DNA of 64,000 bases, taken from assembly GCA_947561395.2 (NCBI GenBank), contig OX387182.1, positions 37,689,949-37,753,948 on the forward strand, read 5' to 3'. Below, in pieces: positions 8,982-20,522 of the stretch (positions are counted from its first letter, which is position 1; the number at the start of each line of letters is the position of its first letter). Under the pieces are notes generated by a model, which saw nothing but the letters and a program-made list of their open reading frames with translations, made no database searches and was not told the origin of the DNA. Both the position numbers and the translations under genes were made by a program. Origin of the DNA: Buxus sempervirens. Taxonomy: Eukaryota; Streptophyta; Magnoliopsida; Buxales; Buxaceae.

Positions 8982-11909
8982 AGTTGTAGAACAATGAACA
9001 GCAAAGAATAGACACAACTCAAAATTGCACGTTTGAAAGACATCTCATTAATTGAACTTGCTTTGGTCAAACAAATGAGTGATAAAAACATGGATTTGAA
9101 GATAGCCAATGAAACCCCTGCTGTGTATAGTCTGACGGGGTGGCGTCTCTTCCTTATCTCAGATTTCTTTGAGCTCTCGTGGCTATGAAAAGAAATCTGA
9201 GACAAGCAAATTTTGAAAAGAATGTGGATTTAAAATTGACCTCTGCAAACTCAATTGCTTTTGATGTTTTTCAACAATAAGGAAGGAAATATTTTATTGA
9301 ATTTTCCTGATTCATTTTCTTATTTGATTTACTTGGGTGCATTTGATGCCCAAACCTGTGCTTGAATATTCTGCAACTTGCTTTTGCTTCTTCCTCTTCT
9401 TGCTCTCTCAATAAGGATGTATGTGCCATTGCTGCCCATAGCCTGCCTTTATGCTTCTCAACTGCCCAAGTGACTGCCTCTTCTTGATTGATGGATTTGA
9501 AAATCATGATCTGTTGATCTAACCTCATGCCCTTACCACCCATGACCTCTCATTCATGCCTTCTTACTGCTCCAGTAAAATCCTTCTTCAGAATTAGAGA
9601 CCTTTGTTTAAAGGAGAAAACATGCAACTGCTTCGAAGCTTCTTTTTTCAAATCCAACGACTAAGGCCTGACTGCTTCTTCCAGATGCTGTAATTTATTC
9701 CAATGAAAACCCAGAGGGAAGACTCTGAGCATGCCCCGATTTTTGGTTGCTTGAAAAAGTACTTGCCCCTCAGCAGAGATGATCCTCTTTTTTCCCTTTT
9801 TTTCTTTTCTTTTTTCTTTCCTTTTTTTTTCTTTTTCTCTTTCTTCTTTTTTTTTCTTTTTTAACCTTTGCAAAAAGAAACCCTTATAAAGGAATGCAAA
9901 TACAAAAATAGGTTTTATACTAGTGGCCTCAGAATCCTCTAATGCTTGTAAAACCAATGTTTTTATGAAAAGACATAGATGCTCATCATAGGCCAAAAAT
10001 ATATTTTTTTTGCTTTTTTGTGCTTTTTTTTTTGAAAAATGATCCAATCACTTATTAGCATATAGTCCAAAAGAATTAAAATCAAGTTGAATAATGAGAA
10101 GATTATTTCAGAAAATGAAGAAAGACCATAATAAGCCTTCAGAACCTTTAGAATCATTCCCATGACCATCGGCTTGTCAATTGAAGCTCCAGATATGCCG
10201 ACTCTTTCAATCTAACTATTTTGCCCCAGTCTAGAAAGACATTTTCATTCATCCAATTGAAGAGCAATTGTTTCTCCATGATATGAGAATTTATGACTTC
10301 AACTTCAGCAATAATTTCCTAATGGCAATTTTGATGGCCATCAACTTGTTCACAAATGCTTTATACCATAGCTCTGATTATGTTTGCTTCAATCTTGAAA
10401 AGAAGACTTTCCTCAATCACTTGAAGAGTGAAAAATAACCAACAACCTGAGGATTTCACCTGGATCTATGCCAATTCTGGATTTTTCTCTCTGACAATTT
10501 CCTTCTTGTAGATAGCTGATTATTTGCCATGTAGCGCCCTTCTAGGTTTTCACTACATTTTCTCCATTTTTCTCTTTTTGTTTTTTTTGTTGTTTTTTTT
10601 ATCCTTCATCACCAGTAGCTATGTAGTTAAAACCGCCTTAATTCAAAATTTCTTAATCAAAGAGGACTTATGGATGGGACGAAATGAAGGCTTGGTGTTT
10701 GTTTAGAAAGAAAAGGAATAAAAGGCTCAAATACCATATGATCTAATGGGTTAACTGAAATTGCAATTTTTAAGGCATTTCTTCCCTTAGAATGAATACA
10801 AAATTGCCCCCAGTAATGAAGTTCTTCACCCACTTTGATTTCTTCATTTAAAACTTATTTCCCATTATTGAACTTCTTTTCTCATTCTTCCCTTCACAAT
10901 TTTGAAGATATAGCATTTGATGATCTGTTTTTCTTCTTTCTTCCCTCTTTTTTCTTTTTCATTTCTTTGCCCCCTTTTCTGAAAACATCTTCAAAATCCC
11001 TTTTGAACTTCAATAATTCCCCCCTTCTCTTATCCCTTCATTCTTTTCTTTTTTATGCCTTAATAAATTTGCCCCAGTGTGGGGTTGCAATTCTCAGTTT
11101 AGGTTACTTGGAAAAATTTATCAAGCTCAAAGGGTCTAACTAGGGATTTCAAAAATTTTGGGATATAAGAAAGAAAGGCCTCTTATCATTTTAAGAGAAG
11201 TTTGAATTTTCAGACTTGACAGAGTTGTACTACATGACTGGCTCAGGATTTTTCTTTTTCTTTTTTTTTTTTTCACCGCCACCTGGGAAGATAAAATTTC
11301 AACCATAAAACATCCTTCTTATCGGATCAGCCTCTTAAATCGCAATCCAAATCTTTCCATATTTTCCGATGGAGAGTGCAAACTAGGAGTCATCTTCAAA
11401 TGCAAAAATTTCATCTTTCAGTTTCTTTTCCATCTGCTTTTCCTTGATGAGCAAGTGATGCGATCCTCTCTGTATTTTTATGAAATAAATCTTTGTACTT
11501 GCTGCTTTCAAGTGAAAACTTCGGGTCATCTTTGGTTCTAAAGTCCATAAGATTGGTCACTTCAAAATTTTGCAGAAATATTCTTCTCATGACACTTAAA
11601 AAGATTTGAATTTTCATATAAAATGTCTTTTTCTTCGATTTCGGTCTCAAAATTGAGCCCAATGTCGAAGTCATATTCAACTTCATGAAATTCAATGAGA
11701 GATATGACTCATAAGTAAAACAGGACCTTGTTGAAAACCTTTTTTTTTTAGAAAAATGTTAAAGGGGAAAATCTTTTTTTTTTTTTATAACAAAAATCTT
11801 AAAGGAAAACTCTCTTCTTTTTTTTTGTTTTTTTTTTTGAAGGAGCCTTTATTGAAATCACTTCCTGAGAACAAGGCTCCTTAGGATCGTCAGGAAATGT
11901 GCATTCTTC
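8982..11909 (-). other. Non-coding tail of the 14.3-kb element
   Basis: This lies downstream of gag in element sense, where pol would be expected. No RT, integrase, protease or RNase H motif appears in any frame. It contains several T-rich or A-rich low-complexity tracts (about 9790-9860, 10010-10035, 10540-10600, 11255-11275, 11740-11840). Short ORFs here are low-complexity and not convincing. Confidence 0.7.
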
Positions 11910-14114
11910 TTAAGGGGGTTTCTTTTTAGAGAACAAGGGAATTTGAAAATTGCCCCTGTTCTCAAAGGCAAAAGCTAACTTTTCTTTCTTTTTCAAAAAA
12001 TTTCTTTCTGCTGCTGAGTGAGGCAAGTTTCTCTTTTCATGATTTGGGATGATCCCCTTCTCTGGGGTATTGTGCTCAGTTTCTGAAAGAAGTGACATTC
12101 CTTGATACGGAATCTGGATAGCAGCCCAGTCAATCAATGGCAGCTTAAACCTGGCCTCAATCTTTTCTTTTGATTCTTCTTCTTTCTTTTCCTGGGATTC
12201 TCCCTTTTCAATTGCTTCTACTTCATTTTCTTCTTGTATGAAGAGTGATTCCATACCCTTTAGACAATCATTATCGTCCATACTGACTTCTTGTTCAACA
12301 TCCTGTGCTAGGCCACTTGTTTGCTCAAACTGCTCAAATGGAATTTTTTGCACCTCCTTTGCCCTTTCACCTGTCCTGTCATTCAATTTTAGCTTTTCTG
12401 CTTCTTCTTCCTTCCTTTCCTTGATATTAAAATCTGCCCTTGTATGAGTCTCTTTCTCCACATGGCCCCCTTCATCTTCTTTTTCAAAATAAACCTGGAC
12501 TGTGGTACCAACCGGAGCAATAAGTTGAGAAGGGTCAAATCTTCTTTTTCCTGAAAAAATTGACCCTATTGCATTTGAGCTGCTTGCCCCATTGTTGCTG
12601 GTGGGAGGAGGAGTGGGTGTGACTGAATTGAATGATAAAGAGTTATTATCCAGCAAATCCTGAATTGCATGCTTTAGGGCCAAGCAACGATCTGTGGTAT
12701 GCCCTGGAGTGCTCATATGATATTCACAGATTGCAGATGGATCATAACCCTTCCCCTTGCTTGCATGAGGATTTGGCAACCTCAAAGTCACATAACCCTT
12801 TTGAAGTAGGGTAGGCAAAAGTTCAGATGGTCTCATAGGCAGTTTTGAAAACTCCCTTCTCTTCCTTACTTCTGTTTCCTCCTTCACAGGCTGTGCAGAA
12901 GGGACATTAATTTGGATAGGCAGCAAAGGAACTGGATGGGCATCGATTTGAACGGGTCCCTTGGGAAGCTGCACCATATTCACTTCTGCTTCTCTCCTTT
13001 CCTCAGATTTTCTCTTTCCATTACCATTTCCCTTGTTATGAGTGGAGTCTTGTTGACTGATCATGGTGGAATAATCAATTATCTTGCCAGATTTGATCCC
13101 ATCCTCAATCCGGCCGGCCACCTGCACCAGGGCTGCAAAATCGGTGGTGATCTGACCCACCAGGTGATTGTAGAAGGGCTGCCCCAGCGTGCCCATGAAT
13201 GTTGAAATCATTTCCGGTTCCTGCATAGGTGGCCTGACCTGGGAGGCGGCCTCTCTCCACCTCTTGGCATATTGCCGCACAGATTTATCTTTGCCCTTGC
13301 TCATCCTCATAATGTCGTACCGGTTTGGCACGATCTCCGAGTTAAATTTGTATTGGTCTAAGAAGGTGTCTGCCAGATCCTTCCATCCTCTAATCTTCCC
13401 ATGATCAACTGTGGCGAACCACCTAAGAGCCGATCCTGTCAAACTCCTCTGAAAGAGTTGGATCAATATGCCGTCATCCCGGCCAAACTGGCACAAAGCC
13501 CCGCAGTATAGTTTCAAATGGCTCATAGGGCAGCCTGTGCCGTCGAACTTGTCGAAGTCCGGGCACTTGAACTTGGCCGTTAGACATACGTCAGGATACA
13601 TGCACAGATCCTCGAAAGTGGTGCCTCCATAGCTATTTCCCCCTTTCACTTCTTTCAGTTCTTCCTGGATCCTTTCTATCCTGAGCAGCATTTTCCTTTC
13701 AGTTTCTTCCTTGGCTTTTTCCTTCTCCAGTTCTTTCTCGGATTCTGCTGTATTTTCCCTGATCAGAATGGGTTCAGGGACTGGTTCAGAAATGGGCTCA
13801 GGCATGGGTTGAGCCGGAGGCGGAATGTAGGCCTGAGGTGGTGGTGCTTGATGGGAAGTCGATGCTTGGTTTTGGGCCTGAGCCTGTTGGGCCTGAGCCG
13901 TCAGTAGGTCTCCCAGCATCTTGGCCAGACCAGCCACTTGCTCCTGCAGCTGAGCAAAGTCTTGAGCGGGTACGGTGGCTTGGGCTTGATTCTCTTCAGT
14001 GTTCATAGCTCTGGCTTTGGATCTGGTCACGGGAGCAATGATTGCAAATAAGTGTACCTGAGTTGAAAGTAAATGTACCTGACGAAAAAATGAACAGAAC
14101 ATGTTAGCTTCCAT
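11910..14114 (-). CDS. gag: Gag polyprotein of the 14.3-kb Tat-type element
   Basis: An intact 734-residue ORF. An in-frame ATG at residue 37 (MNTEENQ) may be the true start. Residues 45-75 form a Gln/Leu-rich coiled coil, 80-118 a Pro/Gln-rich linker and 123-157 a charged helix. The Retrotrans_gag domain spans about 178-345 (KFKCPDFDKFDGTGCP, FQRSLTGSALRWF, VRQYAKRWREAA, GRIEDGI). A C-X2-H-X5-H-X4-C knuckle lies at 463-477 (CEYHMSTPGHTTDRC). The C-terminal 200 residues are acidic, Glu/Lys-rich and without homology that I recognise. Domain order and motifs match the Gag of the Ogre-like element at 53783-55863. Gag forms the RNA-packaging particle. The open frame, in an element without pol, suggests the protein is still used. 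Confidence 0.9.
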   Translation of the reverse strand: MEANMFCSFFRQVHLLSTQVHLFAIIAPVTRSKARAMNTEENQAQATVPAQDFAQLQEQVAGLAKMLGDLLTAQAQQAQAQNQASTSHQAPPPQAYIPPPAQPMPEPISEPVPEPILIRENTAESEKELEKEKAKEETERKMLLRIERIQEELKEVKGGNSYGGTTFEDLCMYPDVCLTAKFKCPDFDKFDGTGCPMSHLKLYCGALCQFGRDDGILIQLFQRSLTGSALRWFATVDHGKIRGWKDLADTFLDQYKFNSEIVPNRYDIMRMSKGKDKSVRQYAKRWREAASQVRPPMQEPEMISTFMGTLGQPFYNHLVGQITTDFAALVQVAGRIEDGIKSGKIIDYSTMISQQDSTHNKGNGNGKRKSEERREAEVNMVQLPKGPVQIDAHPVPLLPIQINVPSAQPVKEETEVRKRREFSKLPMRPSELLPTLLQKGYVTLRLPNPHASKGKGYDPSAICEYHMSTPGHTTDRCLALKHAIQDLLDNNSLSFNSVTPTPPPTSNNGASSSNAIGSIFSGKRRFDPSQLIAPVGTTVQVYFEKEDEGGHVEKETHTRADFNIKERKEEEAEKLKLNDRTGERAKEVQKIPFEQFEQTSGLAQDVEQEVSMDDNDCLKGMESLFIQEENEVEAIEKGESQEKKEEESKEKIEARFKLPLIDWAAIQIPYQGMSLLSETEHNTPEKGIIPNHEKRNLPHSAAERNFLKKKEKLAFAFENRGNFQIPLFSKKKPP

Positions 14115-14269
14115 TTAACTTGAGTCACGCCCCTATACATGTAAACCAGTAGGTTAGGTGAACACCAATCCAGATTTTTTTGTGTTTTTTTTTTATATTT
14201 TTCCATTTTTTGTTTTGTTTTTTTGATTGTTGGAATATTTTAGGGCTTCCAAAGGTCCCAAAGAATGAG

Positions 14270-15330
14270 AAATGTCTAAAATTCAGAGGCTTTTAGACGG
14301 CCCAAAGGATACATGTCTATAATTCAGAGGCTTATAGACGGCCCAAAAAAGTTGTGTCTAAAATTCAGAGGCTTTTAGACGGCCCAAAGGATTGTGTCTA
14401 TAATTCAGAGGCTTATAGACGGCCCAAAGGATATGTGTCTAAAATTCAAAGGCTTTTAGATGGCCCAAAAAGGTTGTGTCTAAAATTCAGAGGCTTTTAG
14501 ATGGCCCAAAAATGATTTTGTCTATAATTCAGAGGCTTATAGACGGCCCAAAGGATATGTGTCTAAAATTCAGAGGCTTTTAGATGGCCCAAAAAGGTTG
14601 TGTCTAAAATTCAAAGGCTTTTAGATGGCCCAAAGGATATATGTCTATAATTCAGAGGCTTATAGACGGCCCAAAGGATTGTGTCTATAATTCAGAGGCT
14701 TTTAGATGGCCCAAAAAGGTTGTGTCTAAAATTCAGAGGCTTTTAGATGGCCCAAAGGATATATGTCTATAATTCAGAGGCTTATAGACGGCCCAAAGGA
14801 TATGTGTCTAAAATTCAGAGGCTTTTAGATGGCCCAAAAAGGTTGTGTCTAAAATTCAGAGGCTTTTAGACGGCCCAAAAAGGTTGTGTCTAAAATTCAG
14901 AGGCTTTTTGATGGCCTAAAGGTTATATGTCTATAATTCAGAGGCTTATAGACGGCCCAAAAAGGTTTGTCTAAAATTTAGAGGCTTTTAGATGGCCCAA
15001 AAAGGTTTGTCTAAAATTCAGAGGCTTTTAGACGGCCAAAAGGATATGTGTCTATAATTCAGAGGCTTATAGACGGCCCAAAGAGATTGATGTTTGAAAT
15101 TCAGAGGCTTTTAAACGGCCCAAAAAGGTTGTTTCTAAAATTCAGAGGCTTTTAGATGGCCCAAAAAGGTTTGTCTAAAATTTAGAGGCTTTTAGACGGC
15201 CAAAAGAGATTGTGTCTAAAATTTAGAGGCTTTTAGATGGCCCAAAGGATATATGTCTATAATTCAGAGGCTTATAGACGGCCCAAAGAGATAATTTGTC
15301 TAAAATTCAGAGGCTTTTAGATGGCCCAAA
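14270..15330 (-). repeat. Tandem array of about 26 hairpin units in the gag leader
   Basis: Roughly 26 units of 37-42 bases sit between the primer site and gag. Two unit types alternate irregularly: GTCTAAAA-TTCAGAGGC-TTTTAGAC and GTCTATAA-TTCAGAGGC-TTATAGAC, each followed by GGCCCAAA plus a short spacer. In each type the 8-base arms are complementary, so the internal A/T difference is matched on both sides. Several units end in GAT rather than GAC, and a few (for example near 14690) mix arms of the two types. Confidence 0.92.
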
Positions 15331-15775
15331 ATTTTTGACTTGATTGGTAAAAAGAAGACCAACCCAGGGTTCATGGAATATTTTAGGGCTTCCAGAGGTC
15401 CCACTTTTTTTGTACTTGATTGGTAAAAAGGAGACCAACCAAGGGTTTTGATGGAATATTTTAGGGCTTCCAAAGGTCCCAATTTTTGATTTGATTTGAT
15501 TGATAAAAAGGAAACCAATCAAGGGTTCATGGAATATTCTAGGGCTTCCAGAGGTCCCACAAATGTTTTGATTTGACTGATAAAAATAACCAACCAAAGG
15601 TTTCTTGGAATATTCTAGGGCTTCCAAGTATCCCACAAATGTTTTGATTTGATTGATAAAAATAACCAACCAAAGGTTTCTTGGAATATTCTAGGGCTTC
15701 CAAGTATCCCACAAATGTTTTGATTTGATTGATAAAAATAACCAACCAAAGGTTTTCTTTTTTTATTATATTTGT
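15331..15775 (-). repeat. Second tandem array in the leader, about 6 units of 65-75 bp
   Basis: Units contain TTGATTGGTAAAAAG...ACCAACC(A)AGGGTT...GGAATATT(T/C)TAGGGCTTCCA(A/G). The last two full units are nearly identical. A lone copy of the GGAATATTTTAGGGCTTCCA part lies at about 14231, on the other side of the hairpin array. Confidence 0.85.
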
Positions 15776-16075
15776 TTTCAAATTTGCTGAATTTTCTCAG
15801 TTTTCAAGTTCTAAAGTTTGATTGACACATGTTTGAGTTGGTGTCAAAAAATATGACACCTTGGTTTCCTCTTTGATTTTCAAACTTAGGTTAAATCCTG
15901 AAAGAATATTTTATTTTATTTTTTTTGTTTTTTTTGATTTATATTTTTTTTTTGATTTTGTATTTTTGGGAACATTTCTTATGTTCTTTTCGGGGTGCCT
16001 AAGGATTATCCACAGTGTTTTAGGCATTTTATTCTGAAAATTTGGGCTGAACAGCCAATTTGTGCATTTTTTGAA

Positions 16076-16220
16076 CGTATCCGGTATAATATACCGGATA
16101 AGAATATGCCTTATTGTATCCGGTCACCCTAACCGGATACACGCATATGCCTTTGTATCCGGATATACATACCGGATATGAATAGAGTTGTTATTAACCG
16201 GCCTGAGTTGCCGGTTATTG
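16076..16220 (-). repeat. Internal four-unit palindrome array in the leader
   Basis: Four inverted repeats of the same family as those in the LTR: GTATCCGGT...ACCGGATA, GTATCCGG...CCGGATAC, TATCCGG...CCGGATA and a variant TAACCGG...CCGGTTA. The last has the loop CCTGAGTTG seen in the LTR copies. The array is outside either LTR. Confidence 0.85.
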
Positions 16221-17711
16221 CCGAAATGGCCCTTTTTGACTCATTTTTTCACCCGATTGGTTTTTTTCATTCCCAATTGATGTTCACCTTAATTTGACCT
16301 TCAAAACTTGCCCCACATTGGGCTTGGACATCATACTTGCACAATTCATACATTCATGAAAAGAACATGGCTTTACCTTGCCACCTTGTATTACCTTCAT
16401 TCAATATGGTATTCGCATTATACCTTGGCCTGTAAAACATGCAAACGGCCTTCCCACATTTACACCCAATTCCCCAAACTCAATTGTGTGCTTTTAGCTG
16501 AAAACGTGTTTCTCCACCTTCAAGCGTATGGTTTTTGGGTTTCGGCTTAATTGGCAACTTAGAATTCAAGTCTAGTGATGCCCGGAATCGAATCACAGAT
16601 CCCATTGTCATCACATCATTGACCCAAATTCTAAGGTAAATGTTTTCACTTTCGCTTTCCGAAGTCACGACCTCGGTGCGCCAAGCTACACACATTCATG
16701 GTTCAACTTCCTAATAGGTAAAGGGTAGGCTGTGCAAATTGTTTCAAGTGTTCAAGTGCAATTTTAAATTGTGGTAACATTCACAACGTCCCAGCCCCTT
16801 GCCACTCTTTTTCGTAGCCATGCATTCAATTTCAAGCCAAGGTACTTATGACAAAAATAATGAAGCCAAATACAAGCAAGCAAGCACCAAAACAACTAAA
16901 TATGCACAAAAAATATTACATGCCCAAAAAGTGGTATACAAAACATGTCATTTATACAAACAACAATTAAACCATGGAAGCATGCTTGAAACCCAAAAGC
17001 ATCCCCTAAAATCCCAGATTTTCATGCTCTTTTTCATGCTCAAAGTGTGCCATTTACCCCAAATTGAAGCCTAAAATTTTAGCACTTACTTGGCATGGTT
17101 CAAAGTGTTTCAATGAGATAAAACATGCTTTAAAATCTCCAGAAATATGCACTAAAATCTTCAGATTTCTCATGCCCAAGAGTGCATCCTTTATACCCCA
17201 AATTAATGCCTAAAAGTTTAGCAACTACTTGACATGGTATATTGGTGAACATACTAAAAAATCCACAATGTGCACTAAAATTCCAGATTTCATGTTCTTG
17301 GTTTTCATGCTCAAATTGAATCCCCCTATACCCCAAATCAAAGGCATGGCATAACAAAAAATTTTTAAGCACAAAAAAACATGCTTTATAGGAATCATGT
17401 TTGAATACCCAAAAATTCTGAACTCCTAGATTTCATGCTACTAATTCTCATATTCAAACCATGGTATTCAAAATTCACATTAGAGCATGTTATCACCAAA
17501 TACAACCAAATCATGCTTCAAGATAGGCTTTTCCTAAATCAACCTTTAGGCAACATCAAGCAAAACATACATGACTTGATTCATATAAAATTCAAAAGCA
17601 TCCCAATCTGATTTAAAATACAAGAATATATACAAATGAATTAAACAAAGTAGCAAGCATTCAAAAATAAGTAAAAAGCATGAATATACACAAAAGGCTT
17701 AAATCCACAAG
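16221..17711 (-). repeat. Leader sequence with degenerate repeats
   Basis: No coding sequence is recognisable. At about 16980-17400 there are two to three degenerate copies, about 130-150 bases long, of a block containing AGATTT(C/T)CATGC, ATACCCCAAATT and GCCTAAAA(T/G)TTTAGCA. Confidence 0.6.
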
Positions 17712-17729
17712 TCAGCAGCAGAGTCGCCA
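17712..17729 (-). promoter_or_regulatory. Primer-binding site of the 14.3-kb element, tRNA-Arg type
   Basis: On the minus strand TGGCGACTCTGCTGCTGA begins two bases after the 5' LTR. It closely matches TGGCGACTCTGCTGGGGA at 49293 in the Ogre-like element; Ogre elements are known to use a tRNA-Arg primer. Confidence 0.85.
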
Positions 17730-19627
17730 GTTGTGAGACATGGGAAAAATCACCGGAATGATCATCCCTCCGTCAACACACGGGCTCAACGCAAAAGTGG
17801 GAGAGTCGCCACCATTCATGATTTTGGGGTGAGAATGGACACCAAAGAGTTCAAAAATAAGCAAAAATAGCCAAAAGATAAATTCTAGGATAAAAATAAC
17901 CCTACTTGAAAATCAAATCCAGAGATGGGTAAGGGGATTAGATTATGAACGGGGGAAGGTGTTAGGCACCCCCATTCATCCACACGAAGTGGTTGCCAAG
18001 TGTATGTTCATGCTAAAAAAAAAAAAGAAGCTTGCTAAAAATCATGAAAAAGCCTTGAAAAAGGAACAAGTGTATGATATATTCACATGAAGATCCAAAT
18101 GGATTTTAGATCCTCTCTTATGTCAATATCATTTCTGGAATATCTCAAAAGATAGAAATCCAAATCTCAAGTTGCTTAAAACCAAGTTAAATCAAATCCG
18201 GAAAATTCGGTGAAAAGTATGCCATTTGCCTTGAAATCATTCAAATCCAATTCTAAATTGAACCAAACCAAATCCATTTGAAAGATTAGGGTAAATAAGA
18301 GTCTCATGCAAAATTTCACTTCATTCCGATGAAAAATCTAGGAGTTATGCTCCTTTGAAATTGCTGCTGGGGATTTTTAAAAGTGGTAAGTGGGCAACTT
18401 TGGAAAATTGTCTAGAAAAATCCACTACCTAAAAGTCCACGAAATTTGGTGTGATTGAAGTTTGTATGGCCATATTTCAAAAGAAACTAGCCTCATACAA
18501 AAATCCCTTCGGATGTACCCTGGGTGGTCTCCCGAACAGGCCCCGAAGATCACAGATTTACCTAGAAAAGTACAAATGAACAGTTCTGAGTAAATCGGCT
18601 ACCAATAATTCAAATGGAATCCAAAAATTATGAAACCAACTGGATTTGAAAGTAGACTCATAAAGGAGTACTCAAAAATAAAAATCACTCGAATCGGACT
18701 TAAAACGAACACATGGCGGTCCGTCGAAGTGACAAGTTCTGTACTTGAACCTGAACTGTCCACTCAACTTCGACAGAGAGGTGTAAAAAATCCGCTGGAT
18801 AGAAATTTGTGAAATTTGGTGGACATAAACTAGACAGCCTCACCTTTCTCATGGTTCTAGAATCGCCCCAAAATTCATCCGGATGATGAAGTTATGGGCG
18901 TCCGAAGTAAGGGTACAGGTGCTGTCAAGCTAAGCCATTTTTGAGTAAAACCAAATCCGAAAATTGATAAAAATGTGTGCTTCGTGCAAGATGAACACAA
19001 ATACTTTAAAAATCATCCAAAAGGCATTCCAGAATTGATTGAGGCCATTTATTTGAGATTTATCACAATGAATGTAATAAACCCCAAATATGAGCCTATC
19101 CCGCCAAAATAGTGATATGTATGTGCAAGTGTAAAAAAACCAAACAAGATCATGCATATAGATTCAACAAGATAGGTTCTAGCATAGCCTAGGGTTCCGT
19201 TCCATTATTGTTTCCCTCTGTTCTCTCTCCCCGTTAAACACGGTTCTTCAAGATAATCAAGGGTACTTTGAATATGGAACGGTCTACAATCAATCAAAAA
19301 GGCCTTATGCTACATGGGTTCTAGCACTAGGGTCAATCCCCAGTCTCGTTTCTCCTAGATCCCGCCTCCACGTTTTACGGCTAGGGGGAGTCTCGAGATA
19401 CTTTGAGCCGGGGAAGGATTTCCACACATACAAACAAGGCTTTACACTACAGAAAGGTAGAAGAAGAGATCTAGATCTAGGAATGTAAAGACAGAAAATA
19501 AAAAGAAAAGTTGAGGCTTACCTGAGTTCGGGAGGCGATTCCGCAGCTGTTTTCTTATTCTCTTGGAGTTCTTCTTTGCGAGAATTCAAAACAAGAGTTG
19601 AGTGCCATTTGCTTAAGGAGGAGCCTC

Positions 19628-19637
19628 CTATTTATAG
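19628..19637 (-). promoter_or_regulatory. LTR TATA box (right, promoter-bearing LTR)
   Basis: CTATAAATAG on the minus strand, at the same relative position as in the left LTR. Confidence 0.7.
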
Positions 19638-19803
19638 GCAAATGCTAGGGTTAGGGTTGGTGAGAATGGTAGACACAACATAATGTCTATAGCCCACCAA
19701 CCTTAACCCTAAGGCTATTTCCGAGATTTCCCCTCATTTAATGAGGGATATGATGGTAAAAGTGAAAAGCTCTCGAAAAACCCTAATTTTGAGCAAAACT
19801 AGC

Positions 19804-19946
19804 GTATCCGGCATGTCAGGCCGGATACACTAGAGCTTTAATGTATCCGGTATATAATGCCGGATACACTAAAGTTCCTTTGTATCCGGCACTTTCCACC
19901 GGATACAAAGAGAAGCACTTGTATCCGGCCTGAGTTTCCGGATACA
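19804..19946 (-). repeat. Four-unit palindrome array in U3 of the right LTR
   Basis: The same four GTATCCGG...CCGGATAC units as at 8248-8390, at about 19804-19828, 19842-19868, 19879-19909 and 19920-19946. Confidence 0.88.
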
Positions 19947-19986
19947 GGGAAAAAAGCCTTTTTTCCAAATTTTAACACAGGCAATA

Positions 19987-20068
19987 CTTATTTACATGTA
20001 ATATCGTTTAAGTAAATGTCCTCGTATTTTTTAATCTCCATTTACTTAAGATATTACATGTAAATAAG
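19987..20068. repeat. 82-bp hairpin in the right LTR
   Basis: Same arms as 8433-8514. The loop reads CTCGTATTTTTT instead of CTCGTTTAAGTT, so changes are concentrated in the loop. Confidence 0.85.
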
Positions 20069-20522
20069 CAAACACCCCCCCATTTGAATCCATTAAAAAT
20101 AGTTCCAGACCCAAATTCCAAGTGAATAAAAAGTCAACTTTCCAGTTCTAGGCAAAATTCTGATTTTTCAGGTCTGGCAAAAAAGGTTCAATATGTTAAA
20201 ACCAAGGTATTCGTCAATATTTAAAATCTCAAAAAATTCTTTTATGCAATAACATGGCTAAAAACCTGATTACCGGGAAAAATTATCTTGACATCTAGCT
20301 TTAAAAAATATTTCATTTTCTGGGGTGAAAAGTCAACAAAATTCAACCGGAAAAAGCTTGACTTTGCACAAAAGATTAATTTCGGGCATTTTCCTTTTCC
20401 GTTTTGGATTCAAATGGGTTAAGTATCTCAAACCCAATGCAAAGAATTGGAAATTCCAATAAAATATTTCTCTCCTTCAAGATTTATCAAAAATCGTGCA
20501 ATTTTGGGGTGTCTACACCTAT

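Larger units (their letters stand above)
6176..20517 (-). mobile_element. Complete 14.3-kb Tat-type LTR retrotransposon encoding Gag only
   Basis: LTRs of 2,788 and 2,786 bp (6176-8963 and 17732-20517) have TGT...ACA ends and a perfect CCTAT duplication at 6171-6175 and 20518-20522. The element reads on the minus strand: primer site at 17712-17729, repeat-rich leader, gag 14114-11910, a 2.9-kb tail, then a purine tract by the left LTR. Protease, RT and integrase are absent, so it is a large gag-bearing derivative needing pol in trans. The TGGCGACTCTG primer site and the Gag place it with Tat/Ogre elements. By eye the LTRs differ at about 30 sites (roughly 1%), so insertion was recent. Confidence 0.95.
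17732..20517 (-). repeat. Right LTR (5' LTR in element sense) of the 14.3-kb element
   Basis: 2,786 bp, the near-identical partner of 6176-8963, with the palindrome array at 19804-19946, the 82-bp hairpin at 19987-20068 and the TATA box at 19628-19637. As the 5' LTR it supplies the promoter for the gag transcript. In the last palindrome one arm base has changed (TTTCCGG for TTGCCGG). Confidence 0.95.

Noticed and set aside
9661..10047. Lysine-rich minus-strand ORF of 128 codons
   Set aside because: It is a translation of T-rich low-complexity DNA, with no domain and no codon-use signal.
14270..15330. Regular 40-bp repeats resembling a CRISPR array
   Set aside because: There are no unique spacers: the units are continuous tandem copies in a plant retrotransposon leader.
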